From Prevotella sp. (GTDB lineage Bacteria > Bacteroidota > Bacteroidia > Bacteroidales > Bacteroidaceae): a stretch of 43,028 nucleotides of DNA. The position numbers were made by a program, and so were the translations under genes. Under the pieces are notes generated by a model. That model was not told where the DNA came from. It searched no databases and saw nothing but the letters and a program-made list of their open reading frames with translations. Location of the stretch: the NCBI GenBank assembly GCA_017508965.1, contig JAFWQT010000002.1, positions 1 to 43,028 of the forward strand. The letters are read 5' to 3'. Positions 33,595-41,721 of this stretch are shown piece by piece (within the stretch, counting starts at the first letter, position 1; each line of letters opens with the position of its first letter).

Positions 33595-36500
33595 TTACTT
33601 GATTACAACTTTCTTTCCATTGCGAACATAGATACCCTTTTGAGGATTATCTACCCTACGGCCCTGCAAATCAAAGCATACGCCTGCAGACTGAATGGTC
33701 TGATACTGGCTAATACCCGTAGTATCCTCAAATACGAGAACGAACTTGCTCCCCGCAGCAGCCGAACCCTTTGCTATAGGCAAATAAGCCTTTCCGGCAG
33801 GCATCTTGCCACTAATAACGGCGTGGAACTCACCACTCTTAAGTCCGTAATTGATAGCCTCACTTGTTTCTCTTTCCACGTATGTCGGAGAAAGTGTACC
33901 TTTCAGCAGATTACCGGCCACTTCGTTCGTAGAGTTTTCGGCAACTGTCAACGAATATTCACCAGGAGCACCATTAAGCAAGAGGGGAACACCGCCCTTG
34001 ACTGAGCCTGTCACCTGGGTAAGCGTTGCCTTATTGCCACTGGCGCTTGTCACGGCATAAGCCTTTACGTCATCACTCGCCGTAAATTCAAGCGGATACT
34101 CGCAGCAGTAAGAAGCCCAACCGCTGGCGGGAATAGTTACCGTAGCCGTATTCAAATCCGTTGGATCTGCCAAGCGGATCTCATCGAGGAAGAAACGGTT
34201 TTGATCTGCTGTGAATGTCAACGACAACTCGTCAGCCGTTGCCGTAATGGTTGCACTCAGGTCATTCCATTGGAAGTTAGTCATAGTCTCTGTTGACAGT
34301 TCATCTATCGTACCGCCCTCAACCGTTACATCCATCACCGCTACGTCATCACTGAAAGGAGCAGCCTTGAAGTTAAGATGATAAGTCTTGCCTGCCTCAA
34401 CAGCTATATTGCTAACCGTAGCCGTACCTTTCACTGACCCTGTACCAGCACGTGCACAATTGAAGCCGAGGAAAGGTGTCACCGTCCAGGTATTCGTTCC
34501 AGTATAATTAGTATCGAAATTTGATGTTGCCACATTTCCCTTGAACTGTCCGTCATTACCTCCTGAACCACCGGCAAAGTCAAACGGCTCATAGAAACTG
34601 CTCTTGCTTCCGAACTCACTACCCTTCTTATCTTCTACCGTGATGGTGTAAGAAGCCTCGCCAGCCTTATAGGGGTCAGCCTTTTCAGCAGTAGCCGTAA
34701 TGGTTGCACTACCCACAGCATTCACGGTCACCTTGCCGTCAGCATCTATCGAAGCCACAGCCTCATTGTCACTGATATAAACCACCTCGGCAGATGTCTT
34801 CTTGCTCAACTTATTATCTACACTTTCACCGAAGGTCACCGTCACAGCTTCCTTGGCAAACTTCATCTGAGCATCCAGATAACCGATATGAAGCACGTAG
34901 GATGCAGTACCGCCATTATAAGTCGTGGTCTCCGTACCAGTTGCAGTAATGGTCACGTCACCCGTAGCAACAGCCGTCACCACACCCGTCTGGGCATCCA
35001 CCGTGGCAATAGTCTCATCGCTGGACGCATATGTAATCGTTCCGTCATAACCTTCAGCCTTGGTCAGTGCCGGTGCATCGGTCACTTCGCCGCTTTCAGT
35101 CTCAGTGCGATATTCATCGGCAGCAAACTTCAGGGCCGCGCTCTGCTTACCAGGAGCAAGCGTTATCTCTGCTTTCGTCAATTTGTTAGTAGCACCAATA
35201 CTAAACACAACCGTCTCAGCCTTGCCTGTCCAGGTCTTATCAGTCATAGTTCCCGCATTAGGAGTAACCGAGCCTTTCCAATCGCTAATTGTAGTCGGTG
35301 TAAAGACAATCTTCGTGATATCATATCCGTTGGGAGCCGTAAACGACATGCTATTGCCATTATAAACCCTCAACTCACCATCGCTGACATACATTGGAGC
35401 TGTTGATGTTCCTTTATTAACGACAATCTTAACACCATCGGCATCACCCTCAAATTTAGTATCATCCTTTTGATCAGCAGAACCTGCAGGATAATCGAAG
35501 AACACATTGCAGAACATGGCAGTAGTAGGCTCGTCAACCTTATCAACCACTGTCACCGTACACGTTGCTGTGATATCAGTATTTTCTGCTGATGCTGCCG
35601 TTATCACGGCTTCACCCAAAGCAACAGCCGCCACCACGCCATTTTCGTCAACAGTAGCAACGGATTCATTGCTTGAACTCCATATCACGTTCTTGTTTGT
35701 CGCATTTGCAGGTTCAAAAACAGCCGTTAATTCGAGTGTTTTTCCTACCGCGACATTAGCCTCTGAAGGATCAATCGTGATATTCTCTACAGCCACTTCG
35801 CTCACCGTGATGTTATAGGCAGTCGTCTTCGTCACTTCGCCCTCTGTATATGAAACAGTAACAACCTGATTGCCTGCCGTACTCAAGTTATAATCCGTAA
35901 ACTCTGCCTTGTTGGTCACGTCGTTCGTAGAGCCATCCTCATAGGTAGCAATCACCTTTCCATCGAATACGAATTCCGAGTTAACCATGAACTCCGTCGT
36001 GGCACCTTTCACTGTTATCGAAGCCAGCGGCGACTTTGGTCCTGTTGCCTTCTTGTAAAGCTGGATTGCTTTCTGACCAGTCTTATAGTAGCGGAAACGA
36101 CTGTCATTAGTTGCAGAGTTAAATCTTAAGGTCATTGTACTGCCATCAAATACCGCTGCTATTACCGCATCGCCACCTTCACTAATAGAAATGTTATGCG
36201 GATAGGCTTTGTCGGTATTTTGCTTCAATCCATTACTATTTGAGATAACACCGATATAATTCCCAGATGTAGACTTGATGCTGTATCCACCAGTTGTCTC
36301 TTCGATAGTGAATGCTGAAGCTTTGACTGCATTTGTTGCCTTAATCTTGCCATTATCCATCTCTACTTCGATGGTGTTGTGTGGAGCATCCAAGGTTTGA
36401 AGTGAACTATTGAAGGCAACGCTGCCTTCTTCATAAACAATCAGATACTCACCGCTCCAATTTGATGGCGCTGTGGTTACCTTTTCATAATATTCATTTG

Positions 36501-37728
36501 TGTCAGGAGTCGGTTCCACACCCGCATAATCCAAATATCCAATTTCCTTGCCATTCCATGCCTGTACATTCCAGTTCTTGCCTTTGGCATCGTTCACTTG
36601 CGTAGTAGTAATGACATTGGCATCTTCTACCGACTGGTTGAATGGGTAAAAAATGCCAGGGTTACCGCTTATCGTTGGCATACTCTCCACCAGTTTGCCC
36701 ATCTCCGTCTCATTAATCAGGTTGTTAGAACAATCCAAAGTAGTCAATTTCTGATTGTTAGTGACGTCGAGAGAGGTCAACTGATTGTTTTGACACAACA
36801 ACATTCCCAGTTCGGTGTTATTCGACACATTGAGCGATGTCAGCTGGTTATCTGAGCAATGCAGGGAAGTAAGCGCGGTATTCTTCGACACATTAAGAGA
36901 GGTCAGCTTGTTACCATAGCAAATCAGTTGGGTCAGCTTGGTATTCTTCGAAACATCAAGTGTTTGCAACTTATTACCATCGCACATCAACATGGTCGCT
37001 GCGGTGAAATACTCGATACCTTTAAGATCTTCAATATTCTTATTATTAATTCCAATAATAACTTGGGCCGCAATCTCTTCGTCGTCAAGATAGCCGTCCT
37101 TTTCGCCACCCTCTGGGGCTTTGTCGCAGTTTTCCGCTACCCATGTACGGAAATTTTCGTCGGGGAAGTTCGTCTCGTTGATTGCGATGAGTGCGGGAGT
37201 GGTAGATTCCACCTTCTTGAAAAAGGTTATAACATTATTATCAATATTTGAATTAATAGATGTATAGCATCGCCAATCGCTTGTTCCTGGAGAATAACCC
37301 ACATATCGATTATTAACAATTTGGTAGAGATAACCCGAATTAATAGTAAAATTCATGTATTGTTGACTATCACCAACTCGTACACCATTGTTTGTATTGT
37401 TAGCATACAACCAAGTTGATTCAGAAGCATAGAACTGATAATCACCATTAGAACGTTTCACTGTCCACTGGATATCAGTATCAATCGTTCCCGTGAGCTC
37501 AGTCTTATCTGTATTTAAAGAAATTGACTTACCGGATGGAGCAGAAGAAGTTCCCCCGTTATTAGGCAGAGCAACCTGCTCGGTTAAATCAACAATGACC
37601 ACCACATCCCCTTCGGCCAAATCTCCGGGGGCTGTAGCCACCCATGTTTCCAGGGCTAAAGCCCCGACATTCCCAAACACCACCATCAGTAGCGACAGGA
37701 AAACAGATTTAAAATAGAATTGTTTCAT
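33595..37728 (-). CDS. Large secreted surface protein with LRR and bacterial Ig-like domains
   Basis: This 1377-residue protein has a signal peptide (MKQFYFKSVFLSLLMVVFGNVGALA). In order it shows an N-terminal beta-domain (~27-172), a leucine-rich repeat block of ~21-residue units (~232-340: LQTLDVSKNTKLTQLICYGN and similar), a second copy of the N-terminal type domain (~425-565; YLIVYEEGSVAFNSS...YYKTGQKAIQLYKKA), an Ig-like domain (~575-650), Big_2-like domains (~652-735 and two or three between ~885 and 1065), and a jelly-roll-like part (~1075-1215). The C-terminal region ends DLQGRRVDNPQKGIYVRNGK, resembling a type IX secretion sorting tail. It probably binds or sits on the cell surface. 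It is a paralogue of the 38091 protein over the last ~500 residues. Confidence 0.85.
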   Translation of the reverse strand: MKQFYFKSVFLSLLMVVFGNVGALALETWVATAPGDLAEGDVVVIVDLTEQVALPNNGGTSSAPSGKSISLNTDKTELTGTIDTDIQWTVKRSNGDYQFYASESTWLYANNTNNGVRVGDSQQYMNFTINSGYLYQIVNNRYVGYSPGTSDWRCYTSINSNIDNNVITFFKKVESTTPALIAINETNFPDENFRTWVAENCDKAPEGGEKDGYLDDEEIAAQVIIGINNKNIEDLKGIEYFTAATMLMCDGNKLQTLDVSKNTKLTQLICYGNKLTSLNVSKNTALTSLHCSDNQLTSLNVSNNTELGMLLCQNNQLTSLDVTNNQKLTTLDCSNNLINETEMGKLVESMPTISGNPGIFYPFNQSVEDANVITTTQVNDAKGKNWNVQAWNGKEIGYLDYAGVEPTPDTNEYYEKVTTAPSNWSGEYLIVYEEGSVAFNSSLQTLDAPHNTIEVEMDNGKIKATNAVKASAFTIEETTGGYSIKSTSGNYIGVISNSNGLKQNTDKAYPHNISISEGGDAVIAAVFDGSTMTLRFNSATNDSRFRYYKTGQKAIQLYKKATGPKSPLASITVKGATTEFMVNSEFVFDGKVIATYEDGSTNDVTNKAEFTDYNLSTAGNQVVTVSYTEGEVTKTTAYNITVSEVAVENITIDPSEANVAVGKTLELTAVFEPANATNKNVIWSSSNESVATVDENGVVAAVALGEAVITAASAENTDITATCTVTVVDKVDEPTTAMFCNVFFDYPAGSADQKDDTKFEGDADGVKIVVNKGTSTAPMYVSDGELRVYNGNSMSFTAPNGYDITKIVFTPTTISDWKGSVTPNAGTMTDKTWTGKAETVVFSIGATNKLTKAEITLAPGKQSAALKFAADEYRTETESGEVTDAPALTKAEGYDGTITYASSDETIATVDAQTGVVTAVATGDVTITATGTETTTYNGGTASYVLHIGYLDAQMKFAKEAVTVTFGESVDNKLSKKTSAEVVYISDNEAVASIDADGKVTVNAVGSATITATAEKADPYKAGEASYTITVEDKKGSEFGSKSSFYEPFDFAGGSGGNDGQFKGNVATSNFDTNYTGTNTWTVTPFLGFNCARAGTGSVKGTATVSNIAVEAGKTYHLNFKAAPFSDDVAVMDVTVEGGTIDELSTETMTNFQWNDLSATITATADELSLTFTADQNRFFLDEIRLADPTDLNTATVTIPASGWASYCCEYPLEFTASDDVKAYAVTSASGNKATLTQVTGSVKGGVPLLLNGAPGEYSLTVAENSTNEVAGNLLKGTLSPTYVERETSEAINYGLKSGEFHAVISGKMPAGKAYLPIAKGSAAAGSKFVLVFEDTTGISQYQTIQSAGVCFDLQGRRVDNPQKGIYVRNGKKVVIK

Positions 37729-37784
37729 ATGGTTTGATTTTTATATTTTAGATAGTGATAATAGATTTCGAAACTAATACGCAG

Positions 37785-37792
37785 CAAAAATA
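37785..37792 (-). promoter_or_regulatory. -7 box of the 1377-residue surface protein gene
   Basis: On the minus strand TATTTTTG followed by CTGCG lies 56 bp before the start. The -33 match is poor. Confidence 0.45.
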
Positions 37793-37851
37793 CAAAATAA
37801 ATTCAAATATCCTACACATTATTAATATAAAAAATGCAAAAAGGGGATAAA

Positions 37852-37888
37852 AGCGAGAGGCACCGCTTAAATAGCAGTGCCTCTCGCT
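37852..37888 (-). terminator. Terminator between the two surface-protein modules
   Basis: A perfect 12-bp stem (37852-37863, AGCGAGAGGCAC, with 37877-37888) and 13-nt loop lies directly after the stop of the small gene; TTTTA follows on the minus strand. Confidence 0.85.
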
Positions 37889-38077
37889 TTATTCTTCGTC
37901 GCCCCAGATGTTCTCCTGAGCAGGTAGTTCAACTTCTTCAAATATCGTCGCCTCTTTTCCTTCGGCTTCCGAAGGATTTTCTCCCTCACCTGAAGGACTG
38001 GCTATAGGCAATGTTGTTTCCATCAAATCTTCGGGTGTAGAAAACACCCATACTGCCGGTTTAATATATTGTTCCAT
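37889..38077 (-). CDS. Small acidic YIKP protein paired with the 704-residue surface protein
   Basis: The protein is 62 residues. It begins MEQYIKPAVWVFSTPEDLME and ends in a very acidic tail (FEEVELPAQENIWGDEE). There is no signal peptide. It starts 13 bp after the stop of the upstream surface protein gene and ends in a terminator, so it is the last gene of that transcript. It shares the M-x-x-Y-I-K-P opening and the position with the protein at 33343 but little else. Its middle (PSGEGENPSEAEGK) is reminiscent of the repeat-derived peptides in this window, though the DNA match is loose. Confidence 0.6.
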   Translation of the reverse strand: MEQYIKPAVWVFSTPEDLMETTLPIASPSGEGENPSEAEGKEATIFEEVELPAQENIWGDEE

Positions 38078-38090
38078 CTTTATATCGTAT

Positions 38091-40205
38091 TTATTTTACA
38101 ACTTTCTTTCCATTATGAATATATACGCCCTTAACATTGGCAGAAGGATTCACCTTGCGGCCTGAGAGGTCATACCAGGCATCGGAAGTATCCACCTTCA
38201 CTTGTTCGATAGAAGTAGTATCAAAGAGGAAGGAGAGCTTAGCGCCTTGCGTTCCTGTTCCATCAGATTTCAGATAGGCCTTATTAGCGGGCAGCGTACC
38301 TGCTTTAGAATATACAAACGTTCCACTTTTCAGGAAATACTGACCTTCCTTAATATAAGTCGGAGCCAAAGTTCCTGTAAGCATATTAGTACCCTCGTAT
38401 GACGTACCTTTATCTGCAACTTTTATTGTGTATGTTGCTCCCGGCGTTCCATTAATAATGATACCGGTTCCACCTATCAGTTTCTGATTTATCTCCGTAA
38501 GTGTCACATTTGATGGAGAAGATGCGGATACTGCGTAAGCCTTCAAAGGCTTCAGCCCTTCTGGGGTAGAAACTGCTGTGAAATCCAATGGCCACTTGCA
38601 GCAATAAGTACCCCATCCGCTGCTCGGAATAGTTACTTCCTCAGTATTGTCAGCATTAGGGTCTATCACGTTAATCTCGTCGAGGAAGAAGCGATCTTTA
38701 GTCGCTTCAAATCTTATTGTTATCTTACCTGTAGTTATTGGAGTAATTGTTGCAGCATAATCATTCCAATAATAGGGGGTCATCACATCTTCACTAATAT
38801 CTCTTATTTCACAACCATCGGCGGTAACCTTCATTTTAGTAGATTCTTGATTCCACGGAGCTGCTTTAAATGTCAATGTATATGATTTTCCCATTTCGAC
38901 TTCTATCTGACGTGTCTTGGCATACCCTTTTTTACCATCTGCACCCTGTCGAATACATTGGTTTCCTCCCTGTTTGGAAGAATAAAATATCCAATCATTT
39001 TCATCTGCCACTATTGGTTTTTGAGTAATATTTCCACTCCACGCTCCTGATTGCCCCTCTCTGTCTCCACCAGTGCCTAAAGTTTTATCAAAAGTCTCTT
39101 TAAACAGACTTGTACCCGTAGCAGAGCCTTGGATGTCGTTTACAGTAAGTGTGAAGAAAGCCTCGCTTGCCTTGAGATACTGTGTGGCAGCACCGCTTGC
39201 GTTGATTGTGGTCACGCCGACAGCAAGGATAGTAACCTCGCCATTTTCGTTCACGGTTGCTACACTTGGGTTGCTGCTCGTGTAAGTGATTGTTCCATTG
39301 TAGCCTCCTGTATATGATAATTCGGGAGCGGTGAAATTGTCCTTCTTGTCGTAAGTGACAGTAACACTTGTAGGGTTGTACGTCAAATTAGAAGAGGTAA
39401 GACCTACGGTAAGCGTATATTCATCCTTTGCATCACGATAGGTTACGCTACCACTTATTGATGCGGTGATAGTGGTTGTTCCTGCCGCAACGGCAATCAG
39501 TTTTCCGTCTTCATCAAATTTAGCCACATTCTCATCGCTACTGCTATATACCACTTCGCTTGCTGCCTCTGTTGGTGTTACAGTCAGCGTTGGCGCGCCT
39601 GTTATCTCGCCACTTTCAGTAGCAGTTCTGTATTTGTCTGCCGAGTATTCCAGCGTTACAGGAGTCCTCGTGTCTGCAGCGCCTGTGACTGTGATTTCAT
39701 CAAGTGCACATATTTTATTGGCATAAAATTTTATTTTAGTTGCAGAAGTGCATCCTGTAAGATTATAATTATAGAATTTACTACTGCCATTTGCAATACT
39801 TATTGTTACACTTTCTGATCTGGTATTATCGGAATTCAAGAAACCACCAGCACCCAAGACTGTCACTGTTAATGACACGTTGTTATATCCTCCTGTGACT
39901 GCATAAAAGGATAACTGAACATCGCTTGGCAAACTGGTATTAAGAGCAGGAGTTGTTGCTTGACCACTAGCGCCTTTGGTAGTTCCTAATTGTAATCCTT
40001 TGCCGGAACTGCCATAACGATATGGATTATTGCCATTTATGGTAACTGAGCCAGAATATTCCCACCCGTTTGAAGTTAAATTGCCGGGGTTCGTGTAATT
40101 GTCAAAATTACATGAGAAATAATTCTGCGTTTGCGCGCTTGCGTTCATTGCGACGAGCATTGTCAGCAATGTAACGAGCATTGTTTTAAATAAATTTGGT
40201 TTCAT
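38091..40205 (-). CDS. Secreted surface protein with bacterial Ig-like domains
   Basis: This 704-residue protein has a signal peptide (MKPNLFKTMLVTLLTMLVAMNASAQ). An N-terminal lectin-like sandwich (~28-180) is followed by two Big_2-like domains (~182-350; YSSSDENVAKFDEDGKLIAVAAGTTTI, YTSSNPSVATVNENGEVTILAVG), a jelly-roll-like domain (~360-520), and a C-terminal part aligning with the 1377-residue protein (TIPSSGWGTYCCKWPLDFTA; NMLTGTLAPTYI). It ends DLSGRKVNPSANVKGVYIHNGK, a likely type IX-like sorting tail. It is co-transcribed with the small gene 13 bp downstream and has its own promoter. Confidence 0.85.
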   Translation of the reverse strand: MKPNLFKTMLVTLLTMLVAMNASAQTQNYFSCNFDNYTNPGNLTSNGWEYSGSVTINGNNPYRYGSSGKGLQLGTTKGASGQATTPALNTSLPSDVQLSFYAVTGGYNNVSLTVTVLGAGGFLNSDNTRSESVTISIANGSSKFYNYNLTGCTSATKIKFYANKICALDEITVTGAADTRTPVTLEYSADKYRTATESGEITGAPTLTVTPTEAASEVVYSSSDENVAKFDEDGKLIAVAAGTTTITASISGSVTYRDAKDEYTLTVGLTSSNLTYNPTSVTVTYDKKDNFTAPELSYTGGYNGTITYTSSNPSVATVNENGEVTILAVGVTTINASGAATQYLKASEAFFTLTVNDIQGSATGTSLFKETFDKTLGTGGDREGQSGAWSGNITQKPIVADENDWIFYSSKQGGNQCIRQGADGKKGYAKTRQIEVEMGKSYTLTFKAAPWNQESTKMKVTADGCEIRDISEDVMTPYYWNDYAATITPITTGKITIRFEATKDRFFLDEINVIDPNADNTEEVTIPSSGWGTYCCKWPLDFTAVSTPEGLKPLKAYAVSASSPSNVTLTEINQKLIGGTGIIINGTPGATYTIKVADKGTSYEGTNMLTGTLAPTYIKEGQYFLKSGTFVYSKAGTLPANKAYLKSDGTGTQGAKLSFLFDTTSIEQVKVDTSDAWYDLSGRKVNPSANVKGVYIHNGKKVVK

Positions 40206-40242
40206 ATTGTTTCGAAATATTTATGGCGATTATATCATTTTG

Positions 40243-40274
40243 CAAAAGTAATCCTTTTTATCGAAACTGCCAAA
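40243..40274 (-). promoter_or_regulatory. Promoter of the 704-residue surface protein gene
   Basis: On the minus strand TTTG (40274-40271) and TACTTTTG (40250-40243) are 20 bp apart, 37 bp before the start codon. Confidence 0.65.
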
Positions 40275-40409
40275 TAATTGATGCATGAATATTGAAGGGA
40301 GGGGGCTGACTATTATTCAAATGGCAGAGGAGTCGAACATCTTTTAGGGCCTGTATTTATAGCGCGTTTAGTCTGATTCAATATCAATTTTGGTTAAGTT
40401 AAAATGTAA

Positions 40410-40497
40410 TTTAATTTAGATTGAAAAGTAATTTAGTCTAAATTGAAAAGTAAATTAGACTAAATTGGTCGGTAATTTAGACTAAATTACTTTTGAA
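40410..40497. repeat. Second 22-bp-period array with TTTAG(A/T)CTAA core
   Basis: Cores start at 40432 (TTTAGTCTAA), 40454 (ATTAGACTAA) and 40476 (TTTAGACTAA), exactly 22 bp apart, with a weak unit near 40410 and stray cores at 40367 and 40415. The segment GGTCGGTAATTTAGACTAAA closely matches 1049-1069. It lies between the zeta-toxin gene and the surface protein promoter; the rest of the 40275-40662 gap shows no gene. Confidence 0.85.
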
Positions 40498-40662
40498 CTG
40501 ATAATTAATTGAATAATAGGGTAACTTTTTAAGACCAAATCCAAAAGTTTCCTTGCTGTCGTATTCAAACATAAAGACCGCCCACAGGGAGCGGCCGTTT
40601 TCTTTTTATTCTGCTGTTATTTAGAAAGTTTAGCTCTTTTACTATGTTCAGTTTTCTTTTGA

Positions 40663-41259
40663 TTAGATGATGGTCAATGCCCATTCGGGAATGTCATCGG
40701 TGTATTGTTTGAATAATTTGCCGTCTGTCATGCGAAAGAGCAAACGGGCATCAGCATCGTCTATTGAGTTATCGTATACGTAAACACGGTCTGCCATAGC
40801 AGCGCAGCGCTTGCAGTTGACAATTGACTTCTGATAACGGGAAATAATCTTAGGAATAGGCACGTCGTGACCGCCTTTCATCACGCGCTTGGCAATGCGA
40901 GAAGAGTTGATAGAAGGATGATTTGTAGATACAAAGAACAGGCGGATAAAGTAGCCAGCCTCTCGGGCTCGGCGGATGAAATCGACCTTACCTTCAGAAG
41001 AAAGGACAGTTTCAAAGATCAGACTCTGCCCTTTGAGTAGGCATTGCTCACGTTGGTTTTCGCAAAACTGAGCTGCTTGCATGATAGCCTCTGGTGAATT
41101 CCAGTCGCCGAAACGCTCTTGAGCTACATTGTCTGGGTTGATATAAACGGCGCCCTCCAACCATTCGTGTTTAAGAATCTTCGATGTAATAGTTGTCTTG
41201 CCAGAACCGTTCGGTCCGGCAATAATGATAAGGACAGGGCGATGCTCGGCTATATACAT
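40663..41259 (-). CDS. Zeta-toxin-family ATPase/kinase
   Basis: This 198-residue protein has Walker A GPNGSGKT near its N-terminus (residues 15-22 from the start used here) and YINPDNVAQERFGDWN, FETVLSSEGKVDFIRRAREAGY, FVSTNHPSINSSRIAKRVMKGGHDVP and AADRVYVYDNS-like regions, which are typical of zeta toxins. These phosphorylate UDP-N-acetylglucosamine and block wall synthesis, but for chromosomal homologues the target is unknown. The start at 41259 is chosen because it lies one base after the stop of the small upstream gene; the longer frame from 41295 would overlap that gene by 35 bp. The two form a toxin-antitoxin-like pair. Confidence 0.85.
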   Translation of the reverse strand: MYIAEHRPVLIIIAGPNGSGKTTITSKILKHEWLEGAVYINPDNVAQERFGDWNSPEAIMQAAQFCENQREQCLLKGQSLIFETVLSSEGKVDFIRRAREAGYFIRLFFVSTNHPSINSSRIAKRVMKGGHDVPIPKIISRYQKSIVNCKRCAAMADRVYVYDNSIDDADARLLFRMTDGKLFKQYTDDIPEWALTII

Positions 41260-41260
41260 A

Positions 41261-41419
41261 TCAGAAGGCGGCGGCAGCCTGTTTGATTTCTTCAAAGAAT
41301 CTGGTTGTAGCTTCTTGGTTTGTACGTGAAGCTTCTTCTGCAGCCTCGTGCATCAACTGGGCGAGCATCTCGTCGGTAGGCTCTTCCAGGCTTGTCAACT
41401 TGTAAGTGTCGATACTCAT
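41261..41419 (-). CDS. Small antitoxin-like protein upstream of the zeta toxin
   Basis: This 52-residue ORF begins MSIDTYKLTSLEEPTDEML and continues as a helical, acidic peptide rich in Glu and Ala, ending EEIKQAAAAF. It starts after a -7 box and stops with TGA one base before the zeta-toxin ATG. Position, size and charge fit an epsilon-type or DUF-type antitoxin that masks the toxin. The sequence is not related to epsilon of Streptococcus by eye, so antitoxin function is inferred from context. Confidence 0.7.
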   Translation of the reverse strand: MSIDTYKLTSLEEPTDEMLAQLMHEAAEEASRTNQEATTRFFEEIKQAAAAF

Positions 41420-41450
41420 CTTGCGTTCTAAATTTAAATTATCACGGCAG

Positions 41451-41458
41451 CAAAGTTA
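41451..41458 (-). promoter_or_regulatory. -7 box of the zeta toxin-antitoxin pair
   Basis: On the minus strand TAACTTTG followed by CTGCCG lies 31 bp before the antitoxin start. No clear -33 TTTG was found. Confidence 0.5.
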
Positions 41459-41667
41459 CAAAGTATTTTGCTTATATCGCGCCATAATTGAGTTAAACAA
41501 ACGAAAAAGTTAGTTTTAAGCGTCCTTGTTTGTACAATTGGGAACGAAGAAATTACTAAATGACAACTAAAAAAATATATGATATTAATAGTTGCACCCT
41601 TAGAGGACAAGTGTCATACCATTACGATAAAAAATCGGGAGGAGGGACAAATTATTGGGGGCGGCGA
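41459..41667. other. Short intergenic gap, no gene seen
   Basis: An AT-rich gap between divergent transcription units. A G-rich patch GGGGGCGGCGACTTG lies at 41657-41671 just before the plus-strand promoter. No ORF or repeat of the window's families was recognised. Confidence 0.5.
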
Positions 41668-41697
41668 CTTGTTATTCGGGAATTTTGTGTAAATTTG
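41668..41697 (+). promoter_or_regulatory. Promoter of the DUF4450-like gene
   Basis: CTTG at 41668-41671 and TAAATTTG at 41690-41697 are 18 bp apart; the ATG follows at 41722. Confidence 0.55.
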
Positions 41698-41721
41698 TGC
41701 ACAAAACGACAGAATAGCATC

